Source: Bacteroidales bacterium (GTDB lineage: Bacteria; Bacteroidota; Bacteroidia; Bacteroidales; PUMT01). From it: a stretch of 34,520 nt of DNA. This document shows, piece after piece, positions 1-8,212 of this stretch. Position numbers and translations under genes: made by a program. The stretch lies in contig SLCF01000150.1 in the NCBI GenBank assembly GCA_007125955.1, positions 1 to 34,520 on the forward strand. The letters are read 5' to 3'. Below the pieces are notes generated by a model that saw only the letters and a list, made by a program, of their open reading frames with translations, was not told the DNA's origin and ran no database searches. The first letter of the stretch is position 1. The number at the start of each line of letters is the position of its first letter.

Positions 1-291
1 ACAATAGAAAAGTACTATGAAGTCCGGGAACAATTCCGGGAAATGGTTGCATTTTACAGAAAAAGAGACTTAAAGTCCGTAAGAAGCAGACCGGAAGAAG
101 AACCTGAAGAGCAGATATACGAAGATGCGGGATTCATAACCGAAAGGAATTTAGAATGGCTTCCGTTAATGATAGAGATGATCCATGAAAAACCTGTTTT
201 TTTTGCTTTCGGTGCAGCGCATCTGCCTGGCGAAGAAGGACTGGTTAATCTGTTAAGGGGAGAAGGATACAGGGTAGAGCCGGTATTTTAA
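1..291 (+). CDS. TraB/GumN family protein, C-terminal fragment (5' end outside window)
   Basis: The reading frame is open from base 1, so the gene begins upstream and only about the last 96 residues are visible. The C-terminus has the pattern of TraB/GumN (PrgY-like) proteins: an NxxW stretch in a helix (ERNLEW), then a strand ending in FGAAHLPGEEGL, then a leucine-rich helix and GYRVEPVF. In this family the conserved GxxH near the C-terminus is thought to be part of a metal-dependent, Tiki-like peptidase site; that role is family knowledge and is not shown here. The stop codon overlaps the stop of the convergent FISUMP gene by four bases, so there is no room for a terminator between them. 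The first ATG in the window (43) is internal. Confidence 0.8.
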   Translation, partial: TIEKYYEVREQFREMVAFYRKRDLKSVRSRPEEEPEEQIYEDAGFITERNLEWLPLMIEMIHEKPVFFAFGAAHLPGEEGLVNLLRGEGYRVEPVF

Positions 292-995
292 TCTTCTTTG
301 ATACACCTTACATAAGCACCCGTGCTTTTGCTGTAAACACCTTCGTGCATATAGGAGTACTCGTTGCAGAAACTTCTGAAATAGGCGTAACCGTCCGGAA
401 AACCGAGTGAAGTCCAATAATCCCCGAATTTCCTGATGTTATAAAATGTTCCGTTACTGTGCCTGTAACCGCCGGGCAGTGCCGAAAAACCTGTTTCATC
501 TGTAGCCCCTTCATTTGGCCTCATCCAACGAAGGGATGTTGCTTTAAGTTTACCTCCTGCCTCCTCACGGCCGCCAAGGTAACGTGACAATTCCCGCCAG
601 TCATAATCATCAGGTATCCGCCAGCCTTCAGGACATAATCCTCTCTCATCATTAACAGCATGCCAGTTATAAAGGGCACCGTAAACACGTCCGAAATACC
701 AGAAATTCCTGTAGTAACTGTATGCCCCCTCTTTCATCTCTTCCCATTCCTGATTGTTTGTTATACTGGGTATGGGGTCACCGTTCCTGTAATGCGTAAC
801 ATTCAGGTTATCAGCCATCCAAACCTGATTTCCTATTTGAACAGTTTCATATGAAGTCCCGTTTACATCAACTATTTCTCCGGTGTCTCCGGAATTATTC
901 AGCAAAACGGCATTCAGCAGTCCATCCATAAAAATCTGCTGCTGTATTAAAACGAAAAATAGTACAGGAATTATAGTTATTTTGATTATCTCCAT
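288..995 (-). CDS. FISUMP-domain protein (Fibrobacter succinogenes major paralogous domain)
   Basis: This 235-residue protein is almost entirely one FISUMP domain (about residues 42-233). Recognisable landmarks are QIGNQVWMADNL (53-64), NWHAV (110-114), CPEGWRIP (121-128), the glycine-rich LPGGYR (173-178) and VRCIKE at the end. FISUMP domains are common in exported Bacteroidota and Fibrobacterota proteins; their biochemical function is not established. The N-terminus (IPVLFFVLI, about 9-17) is hydrophobic and could be a signal anchor, but there is no clear cleavage site or lipobox. The protein is probably outside the cytoplasm. Its ATG is well separated from the M28 gene upstream (211 bases). 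I saw no consensus promoter. The identification is strong; the function is unknown. Confidence 0.85.
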   Translation of the reverse strand: MEIIKITIIPVLFFVLIQQQIFMDGLLNAVLLNNSGDTGEIVDVNGTSYETVQIGNQVWMADNLNVTHYRNGDPIPSITNNQEWEEMKEGAYSYYRNFWYFGRVYGALYNWHAVNDERGLCPEGWRIPDDYDWRELSRYLGGREEAGGKLKATSLRWMRPNEGATDETGFSALPGGYRHSNGTFYNIRKFGDYWTSLGFPDGYAYFRSFCNEYSYMHEGVYSKSTGAYVRCIKED

Positions 996-1149
996 TTTCC
1001 CCGCAGGTTAAATGACTAGTTCTCCCAATGAAAGGCAATTTAATTTAAAAACGCCATTACAAAAACTTTTATTATCAATAACAGATTCCGTTCAGCATAG
1101 TTCAATTATAGTTTTTCTTCTGAATTGTCCCCATTTACTATAAATAAAA

Positions 1150-1178
1150 AGGGGATGCAATTAATGAATACATCCCCT
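1150..1178 (-). terminator. Intrinsic terminator of the M28 peptidase gene
   Basis: An 8-bp perfect stem (AGGGGATG, 1150-1157, with CATCCCCT, 1171-1178) and a 13-base loop lie 29 bases past the stop codon at 1207. Read on the minus strand the stem is followed by TTTTATTTA, a U-rich tail, so it terminates minus-strand transcription. Confidence 0.75.
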
Positions 1179-1206
1179 GAAGCGGTATATTGAAATGTAA
1201 TATTAC

Positions 1207-2874
1207 CTATCTGCTTCTTTCTGATGCTGTTTCATCGCGTATAGCCCTGAATTCATTTCCTTCAACCCAGTTTGGGAAATCATCGGAATTGGTAAGTTCC
1301 AGGCCGATATTGAAGAAAAGCCACAAGTCCTGATGCAAGCCGTCATAATCCCAGAGATCATGAATTATATCACCGGGCATGTGGTAGCGTTTAGCATAAT
1401 CTTCGGATACCATCCGGGAATATTCCTCATCACGTCCGATGTAATCAGATCCGCCTTTTGCATAAATCATTGGAACACCAAACCTGGCCATACTGAAATG
1501 ATCGGAACGGTAATAATAACCCCTTTCAGGGTATTCATCAGGTTCAAGTCTACGGTTTTGTGCAGAAGCATGGCGCCTAATATATTTGTCAAGGTCTGAA
1601 CTTCCGTAGCCAATAACAGAAACGTCATGGGTTGGACCATAAACATTCAAAGCATCCATATTGATGCCAGCCACAGTTGTTGCAAGGGGAAACAGCGGGT
1701 TTTCGGCATAGTACCTTGAGCCTAAGAGCCCTGACTCCTCTGCTGTTACAGCCATAAAAACAACCGTTCTTTCCGGTGCTTCATCCAGTTCCATGAATTT
1801 TTGAGCCAGGCAGATAACACCCGCAGTACCGGTAGCATTATCAACTGCTCCGTTATATATTTCTATCTCCCCTTCTTCTGTTTCGGTCATACCAAGGTGG
1901 TCCCAATGACCCATATAAACAAAAGATTCTTCCGGATGAACGGATCCTTCAATATAGCCGATAACGTTATAAGATTCGGATGTGCGGTAGCTGTTGTTAA
2001 AGTTCACTGAAGCTGCAAGTCCAAGGTGAACGGGCGAAAAATCGGGCTGAACGGCCATTTCAGAAATTTCGCTCAAAGATGTGCCAGCTTCTTCAAATAT
2101 CTTTTCAGCTACATCCTTATGTATCCAGCCTTCAACCAGCAGGGGCATCACATCCCTTTCAGCATCAAGATCGAGGTTTGGTCCGGACCATGATGTGCTG
2201 ACAACATTCCATTCATATCCTGCCGGACCGGTTTGGTGAACAATCAGTGCAGCATCGGCTCCCTGCCGGGCAGCTTCTTCAAACTTGTAAGTCCAGCGCC
2301 CGTAATAAGTCATGGCATTTCCTGTGAACATATCTTCATCTCCTGTGGCATATCCGGGATCGTTAACAAGAATTACAACTGTTTTCCCTTCAACATCAAC
2401 TCCTTCGTAGTCATTCCAGTTATATTCAGGTGCATTTATTCCGTATCCCACAAATACCAGTTCGCTGTTGCTGAGATTGACCTCTTCTGCACCAAGCCTT
2501 ACAGAGTTAACCATCATTTCGTCATAATATCTGAAAGACATCTCAGTTTCTTCCCCGCTTATGCTTAGATCTGATATGTTTGAGGGTGTTATTTCAATTA
2601 ATGGCACTGCCTGCCTGTAACTGCCGTTGACTGCAGGTTCAAGTCCGATTTTTTCGAACTCCGATTCAATATATTCCACGGTCTTCAGTCCTCCGGGGGT
2701 CGAAGGGGCCCTTCCTTCAAAATCATCGGATGAAAGAATTTCTATATGCTCTTGAAGATCTTCGCAGAATGGTTCAATTTCATCAACAGCTGGGCCGCAT
2801 TTGTTGAAAAATAACACTGCCGCAATGATTATTGCTGATTGTTGAATAATAATTTTGAAACTTTTGGTTTTCAT
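1207..2874 (-). CDS. Exported M28-family zinc peptidase with PA-domain insertion
   Basis: 555 residues. The catalytic domain (about 300-525) shows the M28 di-zinc ligand set: H323 and D325 in GHWDHLG, bridging D345 in GAVDNATG, the base E379 with ligand E380 in TAEES, D407 in NMDA, and H459 in RSDHFS. Residues about 130-270 look like an inserted PA (protease-associated) domain, as in many M28 exopeptidases (FVGYGI, VEGKTVVIL, GADAALIVH). The N-terminus has a hydrophobic signal (10-22) followed by Cys26. The sequence before it (FFNKC) is a poor lipobox, so lipidation is possible but uncertain. The likely role is aminopeptidase or carboxypeptidase processing of peptides in the periplasm or at the surface; the substrate is unknown. 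It diverges from the AbgT transporter, which could import cleavage products. It ends at a clear terminator. Confidence 0.9.
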   Translation of the reverse strand: MKTKSFKIIIQQSAIIIAAVLFFNKCGPAVDEIEPFCEDLQEHIEILSSDDFEGRAPSTPGGLKTVEYIESEFEKIGLEPAVNGSYRQAVPLIEITPSNISDLSISGEETEMSFRYYDEMMVNSVRLGAEEVNLSNSELVFVGYGINAPEYNWNDYEGVDVEGKTVVILVNDPGYATGDEDMFTGNAMTYYGRWTYKFEEAARQGADAALIVHQTGPAGYEWNVVSTSWSGPNLDLDAERDVMPLLVEGWIHKDVAEKIFEEAGTSLSEISEMAVQPDFSPVHLGLAASVNFNNSYRTSESYNVIGYIEGSVHPEESFVYMGHWDHLGMTETEEGEIEIYNGAVDNATGTAGVICLAQKFMELDEAPERTVVFMAVTAEESGLLGSRYYAENPLFPLATTVAGINMDALNVYGPTHDVSVIGYGSSDLDKYIRRHASAQNRRLEPDEYPERGYYYRSDHFSMARFGVPMIYAKGGSDYIGRDEEYSRMVSEDYAKRYHMPGDIIHDLWDYDGLHQDLWLFFNIGLELTNSDDFPNWVEGNEFRAIRDETASERSR

Positions 2875-2957
2875 AACTATGTTTGAATTAGGGTTATTAC
2901 TTGTTCTTTAACTCACAATAAATACGGAAAAAATTTCCGGTGATTGTAAACCACAAC

Positions 2958-2989
2958 CAAAATTATGAAAAATAACTCTTTAACCCAAT
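2958..2989 (-). promoter_or_regulatory. Candidate Bacteroidota promoter for the M28 peptidase gene
   Basis: On the minus strand a perfect -7 element TAATTTTG (2958-2965) lies 20 bases from ATTG (2986-2989), a 3-of-4 match to the -33 element TTTG. The predicted 5' leader is roughly 75 bases. Confidence 0.4.
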
Positions 2990-3060
2990 TAAAAAATTCA
3001 GCTATCAATTTTCGGCAGCTCGGAAGATGCGCTTTCCGGCTTTAAGAAAGTGGCATAAAT

Positions 3061-3111
3061 AATATCCAAACTGAGAGCAGTTTTTCTGGTATTACTCTCT
3101 TTATGGATATT
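3061..3111. other. Interrupted long hairpin upstream of the AbgT gene
   Basis: Nested complementary arms: AATATCC (3061-3067) with GGATATT (3105-3111), GAGAG (3073-3077) with CTCTC (3095-3099), and CAG (3078-3080) with CTG (3086-3088) around a T5 loop. It sits between the two divergent promoters, so it would probably be outside both transcripts; its role is unknown. Confidence 0.35.
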
Positions 3112-3150
3112 TTACTCAATTTTTATTAAAGAGATTGCTTATTGCAGCAT

Positions 3151-3183
3151 TTTGCTATTTGTTTCCTAAATATGTTATTTTTG
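3151..3183 (+). promoter_or_regulatory. Candidate Bacteroidota promoter for the AbgT transporter
   Basis: TTTG (3151-3154), 21 bases, then TATTTTTG (3176-3183), a perfect TAnnTTTG -7 element. The start of transcription would be near 3190, giving a leader of about 70 bases before the ATG at 3262. Confidence 0.55.
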
Positions 3184-3261
3184 TTTTGCATTTTACAGGG
3201 TAGCTAGTCAAATCAAAATTTTAATTATCTTTTTCAAACATAAAATCAGAATCGATTAATT

Positions 3262-4839
3262 ATGGAAGAAAAAAAAGAGAATGCCAGCAGCAGACAAACC
3301 CCGGAAAATGAAAGCAAATCGATTGAAACGAGCTCTTCCGGTTTTATCAGGTGGATAGAGGTGATGGGCAACAAACTTCCTCATCCTTTCTGGATATTTG
3401 TCTGGATTTGTATTTTTATAATTGTATTAAGCGGGATCACTTCATTCCTTGGAGTAAGTGCCACAGATCCATCAACCGGACGGGTGGTTGAAGCCCAAAA
3501 TCTAATATCGGGCGAAGCATTAAGGCGATTTGTAGAGGAGATGGTGACCAATTTTGCCCATTTTGCCCCGTTTGGACTTGTTCTGGTAATGTTGATGGGT
3601 GTTTCCGTAGCAGAGCGAAGCGGATTGCTTGCAGTTGCGATGCGTACGGTTGCCTTCTCGGTGCCGAATAAGATAGTCTTGCCGGTTATATTCATTATCG
3701 GTGCTTGCGGAAATATTGGCTCTGATGCGGGAGTCGTGATCGTTCCGCCGATTGCAGCACTTATCTTCGCACAAATGGGCCTCAATCCCATTGCCGGATT
3801 GATAGCAGGTTATGCCGGTGCTACTGCAGGCTTTACCGCCAATTTTTTTATTGCCGGTACAGATGTTTTGCTTGCCGGGATCAGTACATCCATTACGGAG
3901 CAGATGGCTGAAGGGATGGAAGTGAGTGCAACAGCCAACTGGTATTTCATGATTGTTTCAACAATCCTGCTTGGTATAGTCGGAGCATTCGTAGTATCCC
4001 GTTTTACAATACCGCGTTGCAAAAAATTTGATTACTATATTTCCGATGATACCCCAACTGAAAGAGCTTCTCTAACCCCTGAAGAGAGAAAAGGGCTTAA
4101 AAGGGCCGGAATTGCCCTGTTCTTTTATGTTGTCCTTATTTTGATACTGGTTGTTCCCTCAGGGGCTCCATTGCGAGATCCGGAAACTGGGGGGCTTGTA
4201 CCTTCGCCTTTTTTAAGGGGATTAATACCAATTCTGTTTTTCTTTTTTGCCATTCCGGGCTATTTTTTCGGAAAAGCAACAGGAACAATCAAAAGATCAA
4301 ATGATGTTCTGAAGTTTATGGAACACGGAATGAAGGAGCTTTCCGGATATATTGTACTTATGCTGATAGTTGCACAGTTCATAAACCTTTTCAACTGGTC
4401 ACAGCTTGATACCATACTTGCTATTTCGGGAGCAGAATTTCTTCAGGCTACCGGGCTTGTGGGCCCGCTTATGTTTACCGTTTATATGGTTATAGTGGCC
4501 GGAATAAATATTTTCATGGGCAGTGGTTCAGCAAAATGGGCTATATTCGCACCGATTTTCATACCTATGCTGGCACAACTTGGGTACAGTCCTGCTTTTG
4601 TTCAGCTGATGTACAGGGTAGGGGACTCAATAACAAACTGTATTTCGCCAATATACCCCTATTTCCCCCTTCTGCTCGGGTGGATACACAAGTATAATAA
4701 GAACCTGGGGATTGGAACAATTATATCACTCCTTATACCTTATGCTATAATACTTTTTGTAATGTGGGTTATATTGCTGTTTGTCTGGTACGGACTGAAC
4801 CTGCCGATTGGAGTAGGAGAAGGGATTTACATTCAATAG
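3262..4839 (+). CDS. AbgT-family transporter (aminobenzoyl-glutamate type)
   Basis: 525 residues, the usual AbgT length, with about a dozen hydrophobic segments. Family landmarks include the N-terminal NKLPHPFWIF, the re-entrant-loop-like stretch GACGNIGSDAGVVIVPP (about 147-163), GATAGFTANF, and the second-half motifs GSGSAKWAIFAPIF and DSITNCISPIYPYFP. The first 25 residues are charged and cytoplasmic. AbgT proteins in other bacteria import p-aminobenzoyl-glutamate or export sulfonamides, driven by ion gradients; which applies here cannot be read from sequence. The divergent M28 peptidase may be a functional neighbour. A candidate promoter lies at 3151 and a strong terminator at 4905. The ATG fits the charged N-terminal tail of the family. 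The family call is secure and the substrate is not. Confidence 0.92.
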   Translation: MEEKKENASSRQTPENESKSIETSSSGFIRWIEVMGNKLPHPFWIFVWICIFIIVLSGITSFLGVSATDPSTGRVVEAQNLISGEALRRFVEEMVTNFAHFAPFGLVLVMLMGVSVAERSGLLAVAMRTVAFSVPNKIVLPVIFIIGACGNIGSDAGVVIVPPIAALIFAQMGLNPIAGLIAGYAGATAGFTANFFIAGTDVLLAGISTSITEQMAEGMEVSATANWYFMIVSTILLGIVGAFVVSRFTIPRCKKFDYYISDDTPTERASLTPEERKGLKRAGIALFFYVVLILILVVPSGAPLRDPETGGLVPSPFLRGLIPILFFFFAIPGYFFGKATGTIKRSNDVLKFMEHGMKELSGYIVLMLIVAQFINLFNWSQLDTILAISGAEFLQATGLVGPLMFTVYMVIVAGINIFMGSGSAKWAIFAPIFIPMLAQLGYSPAFVQLMYRVGDSITNCISPIYPYFPLLLGWIHKYNKNLGIGTIISLLIPYAIILFVMWVILLFVWYGLNLPIGVGEGIYIQ

Positions 4840-4904
4840 TTATGGTGTCTGAGGGGTTAAGGAATATTCCATTTTTTTAACGCCGGCCACTTAGTATTAA
4901 TAAT

Positions 4905-4940
4905 AAATGCCGGGGTCATATGAAAAAGATCCCGGCATTT
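4905..4940 (+). terminator. Intrinsic terminator of the AbgT gene
   Basis: A perfect 10-bp stem (AAATGCCGGG, 4905-4914, with CCCGGCATTT, 4931-4940) and a 16-base loop, running into TTATT. It lies 65 bases after the stop codon and is oriented for plus-strand transcription. Confidence 0.85.
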
Positions 4941-4970
4941 TTATTACTTATTGCGTTAGGTTGAATAATT

Positions 4971-5045
4971 TAGGGGAGCCACCGTGCACGAAAGCTTGCC
5001 CGGCGCTGTGAGAGAGCGGGTTAGCAATCCTCCTGCCTGCCCGAT
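4971..5045 (+). mobile_element. Possible degenerate group II intron 3' end (domains V-VI)
   Basis: A 75-base GC-rich island in AT-rich intergenic DNA, with the order of signals expected at a group II intron 3' end. GAGCC (4976-4980) contains the AGC triad and can pair with GCT (5005-5007). It is followed by a GAAA loop (4990-4993), then CTGTGAGAGAG (5006-5016), a phrase typical of the linker after domain V. Next is a small hairpin with a GCAA loop (GCGGG with CCTGC), and finally CCCGAT (5040-5045), which fits a 3' AY boundary. The domain V stem has several mismatches and no reverse transcriptase ORF is present, so if real it is a fossil. It lies just downstream of an intrinsic terminator, the known target of group IIC introns. 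The assignment rests on remembered consensus. Confidence 0.4.
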
Positions 5046-5128
5046 TCTGTGCTTAACGGGTAGTATTTATCTTATGTGTAATTTAGAATTGCAGTCATTT
5101 TATCTTTGTGATAAAACGCTTTAAGTTC

Positions 5129-7039
5129 TCAGTTTTCAGAATCCACCAACCTGCCTGCCGGTTTGTAGACTTTTATCCAATCTATATCAAATGAGACGGG
5201 CAGATTGTTTTCAATAGCATTTCCTGTTATCCCCGAGCTGAGAATCATATACATCGGTTCACTAAAAGCTGAAATCCGTTCTTTCTTAACAATCATGTTG
5301 TTTATCTTCCATATAATTTCATCAGGCGTCCACTCCAGTCTGAAAATATAAAAACCCTTAGAGAAATCTACTCCTTTTATAACACTTTCGCTGTTTTTCA
5401 AATTGTCAGAGCCGGGTTTTTCCTGCCAGAATCCTCCCATGTTTACCTGTTTACTTTTATCACCAGAAAACCTGAAAACATTCAGGTGGGGGACCATTTT
5501 CCCCTGAACCATCCAGAAAGCATGATAAACAGAAGGTGAAGCATTAAGTTTTACTTTAGCTTCGAATGCTCCGTATTTTTGCCAAAGGCTTTCTCCTGTA
5601 TTTATCATTGCCGAGGTAAAATCAAAATCTTTTTGAAAAAAGCCAATAGAAGGATCCCACGCTTTACCCGTCACTTTTTCCTTTTTTGTATAAAGCTTCA
5701 ATATTCCGTTTTTTATCTCAAAATTTTTGTCCACTGTAAAGTAGTGAGGGTCGCTGGCAAGCGAGTAACTGTCATTTAAAAGGTTCTTGCCCCAGAAATA
5801 AGTTGTAAGCCATTTTTCCGGGTTAAGTCCGGTTGAATTGAAATTATCAGAGAAAACAAGCTCCCATTTTTTGATTTCATCAAATTTAGATGATTCCTTA
5901 AGTTTAAAGTACCATTTTATTTTTCTGGATTTTTTCAGTTGCTCATATTCAACTAGCTGCTGGTATTCAGGGGATTTTTTAAATTTATCGCGCGATTTCA
6001 TGTGCTTCTCGAGCTCTTTGAACTCATCTGACTGAACATACTTTTCCAGTTCGAGGAATTCTTTAATTTTATCGGAATTGTCAAGCTGCCTGTAATATTC
6101 GTAATCCTTTGATTCTTTAAGTTTGAAATATTTTTTGTATTTACTGCTTTTTTTAAGGTTTTTATACTCTTTTTCCTTATGCAGTGCTGCAGCTTTTTCT
6201 ATTTCAAATTTATTCTTTTCCGCTTCATAATCACCTGATGTTATAAATTTCTCAAGTTTTTCATATTCCTTGATCTCCGCCGAGTCTGCAAGTATTTTAT
6301 AATTTGCAAAAGCCTTTGATGAAACCAGCTTAAAATAGGCTTTTATTTTGGGGTCTTTTTTAAGATGAATATATTCCTCGTATTTCCGGTTATCCTCCGT
6401 TTGTTTGAATTCTGAAGCAGACATCACCTTTTTCTTTGCCTGGAAATCACTTGAATTAATAAACATTTCAAGTTCCCTGAACCCTGCAAGTTTTTCACTG
6501 TTTTCCGTTTCCCTGAAATCATCAAAATCCTGAGAAGATCTTATTGTAAAATAGTCATTAATGTCCGGTGACTTTTTAATCTTTTTGTATTCCTTAAATT
6601 TTTCATAAGCTTCGGTATCCTCGAATTTCATTTTTTTAATGCGCCTGAATTCTCCGGATTGGACGTATTGCTCAAGTTCCTGAAACTTTTTTATATCATC
6701 AGAGGCTTCAATTTTGGTGAAATTCCCGAAGAAGGGATTTGAGATAAATCTGAAATATCCGGCAACAGGTTTTGATTTTTTCAGCTCCCTGTAAGCCATA
6801 AGTTTATCATAGGCTTCCGTGTCGCTGAATTTCCTGTTGTTGATCTCTTTCTTTTTTTCCCTGAATTCCCGGGAATTGATTAATTCATCAAGTTCCATGA
6901 ACCTCGCAGGTTCTCCGGTCTGTTCGTACTCGAGTAATTTTTCATACTCTTTTCTTATCCTGTTTTCTCTTTCCTCAACTTTTGTTGTTCCCGGCAGGAA
7001 TCCGGTTTTTGCTTTTAGTCTGAACCTGAGCTTTAACAT
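5129..7039 (-). CDS. Five-repeat helical protein with C-terminal GH16-like domain lacking catalytic acids
   Basis: 636 residues in two parts. Residues 47 to about 392 hold five tandem copies of a unit of about 70 residues starting at 47, 119, 187, 259 and 328. Each begins with a pattern like F-x-E-L-E-x-Y-V-x-S and carries a later L-K-K-S...Y-F motif (at 83, 151, 223, 292 and 365). They are rich in Lys and Glu and probably helical. Residues about 392-626 resemble a GH16 beta-sandwich: LVFSDNF, GLNPEKW, YGAFEAKVKL, AFWMV, LEWTPDEIIWKIN and FDIDWIKVY. The GH16 active-site pattern E-x-D-x-x-E is replaced by H518-x-N520-x-x-R523, so glycosidase activity is unlikely and a carbohydrate-binding or structural role is more plausible. 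There is no signal peptide, which is odd for a GH16 relative. It is divergent from the unknown gene at 7333. Automatic annotation as a glycosidase would mislead. Confidence 0.75.
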   Translation of the reverse strand: MLKLRFRLKAKTGFLPGTTKVEERENRIRKEYEKLLEYEQTGEPARFMELDELINSREFREKKKEINNRKFSDTEAYDKLMAYRELKKSKPVAGYFRFISNPFFGNFTKIEASDDIKKFQELEQYVQSGEFRRIKKMKFEDTEAYEKFKEYKKIKKSPDINDYFTIRSSQDFDDFRETENSEKLAGFRELEMFINSSDFQAKKKVMSASEFKQTEDNRKYEEYIHLKKDPKIKAYFKLVSSKAFANYKILADSAEIKEYEKLEKFITSGDYEAEKNKFEIEKAAALHKEKEYKNLKKSSKYKKYFKLKESKDYEYYRQLDNSDKIKEFLELEKYVQSDEFKELEKHMKSRDKFKKSPEYQQLVEYEQLKKSRKIKWYFKLKESSKFDEIKKWELVFSDNFNSTGLNPEKWLTTYFWGKNLLNDSYSLASDPHYFTVDKNFEIKNGILKLYTKKEKVTGKAWDPSIGFFQKDFDFTSAMINTGESLWQKYGAFEAKVKLNASPSVYHAFWMVQGKMVPHLNVFRFSGDKSKQVNMGGFWQEKPGSDNLKNSESVIKGVDFSKGFYIFRLEWTPDEIIWKINNMIVKKERISAFSEPMYMILSSGITGNAIENNLPVSFDIDWIKVYKPAGRLVDSEN

Positions 7040-7332
7040 AAAATTTGAATTTGTTTTTATCCCTCAAATGAGATCATTAACTGCATTGTTTTACAAACGA
7101 AAGCACTACCGGTAAACGCCTTTTAAAAAGGGTGAGCCGGAGAATTCTTTATTTTTTGTTTAAAAAATGTTTTTACCGGTTTTGCAACCGGAAGAACATT
7201 TATAATTTTTACGTGAAACAGCTTTTTTTTGTTTCGTTATCAAATAGTTTTTAAGTGATATATTCCATTAGCAAAAATCTATTTGAAACATTATTCCAAT
7301 TTTCGAGTATATACTTATTTTAATAAATTTAT

Positions 7333-8196
7333 ATGGATCGTCAAAGCACATTGGAGGCCTGCCATTTTCTTGACAAGACTGAAACGGCAATGCTTGGTGG
7401 CCAGGGAGAGTTTTACCCCGTATATATATCCGTTAGCAGTGGAATAAAAAATATTTCTGTACTGAGCCGCATCGGTCACTTTATGAGACCCTACATGAGT
7501 GATATAGAGTCTCTGGTGGATAAAGATCTTTCCTCATCAGGATTGATGATAGAAGGATTTTTAACTGAGGGCTTGATGAAGCGTGCAAAAACTGAACAGG
7601 TTTTTCCCCTCACATCTTTGCTTGAACAGGAACTTGAGATAATAAAAAAGGCTGCTTTGCGTGAAATAGAGCTAAACGGAGAACTGACTGATAACAATTT
7701 TGCCTGGTCTTATGCAAGATATAGCTCAGATATTGCAGAGATACTTGACAGGATGATAAAAAAGGAATTTTTTAAAGAACTTGAGCAGGTTTTCGAAAAA
7801 TATGTAAATTCTGATAGTGATCAGAAAGCTTATAAGATCGCCAATTATTTCATTCATTACATTAACTGGAATAATTCCTTTAAAGATATTTATGAAAGGA
7901 GTTTCGAAATAATGCCCGATGATATAAAGCATATTGAAAAATATTTTTCACCCTCACTTTCAGCTGCTGTAAGGGCTTATCTTGCTTTATTGCCCAGTCT
8001 GAATATTCTAAGACAGGCATATTCATCCCGCAATGATGGCAAAATAACTAATTTAACATATATCGACTGGATCGGTAAGATACGAAACGTTGCCTGTGAA
8101 ATATTTATCAGATATTACGGGGAGAGGCAAGGTACAGAGTATCTTGATCGCCTTGATGATCTTCTGGAAAAAGATAATGCAAAAGACATTGCTTAA
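7333..8196 (+). CDS. Hypothetical protein, unknown function
   Basis: 287 residues that I do not recognise. The frame is uninterrupted and composition and codon use resemble the neighbours, so I take it as a real gene. No signal peptide, membrane segment or metal motif is evident; it is probably a soluble cytoplasmic protein, helical from about residue 85 onward, with several aromatic-rich helices (IANYFIHYINW, about 176-186). The N-terminal 60 residues contain a possible small strand region (FYPVYISVSS). The ATG at 7333 is the first in frame after an AT-rich 293-base spacer shared with the divergent repeat/GH16-like gene, which hints at shared control. It ends 16 bases before the stop of the convergent histidine kinase. 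Confidence 0.65.
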   Translation: MDRQSTLEACHFLDKTETAMLGGQGEFYPVYISVSSGIKNISVLSRIGHFMRPYMSDIESLVDKDLSSSGLMIEGFLTEGLMKRAKTEQVFPLTSLLEQELEIIKKAALREIELNGELTDNNFAWSYARYSSDIAEILDRMIKKEFFKELEQVFEKYVNSDSDQKAYKIANYFIHYINWNNSFKDIYERSFEIMPDDIKHIEKYFSPSLSAAVRAYLALLPSLNILRQAYSSRNDGKITNLTYIDWIGKIRNVACEIFIRYYGERQGTEYLDRLDDLLEKDNAKDIA

Positions 8197-8212
8197 ATAT
8201 CTATAATTCTTA

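Larger units (their letters stand above)
2875..3261. other. Divergent intergenic region between M28 peptidase and AbgT genes
   Basis: 387 bases without a gene. It holds one Bacteroidota-type promoter candidate in each direction (2958-2989 minus, 3151-3183 plus) and, between them, a long interrupted hairpin (3061-3111). I see no small ORF or RNA gene that I can support. Confidence 0.6.

Noticed and set aside
5098-5116. TTTTATC/GATAAAA hairpin as terminator of the repeat/GH16-like gene
   Set aside because: The stem is only 7 A/T-rich pairs and no U-tract follows on the minus strand.
5129-7039. Annotation as an active GH16 glucanase or laminarinase
   Set aside because: The fold-level similarity is good, but the catalytic E-x-D-x-x-E is replaced by H-x-N-x-x-R and there is no signal peptide.
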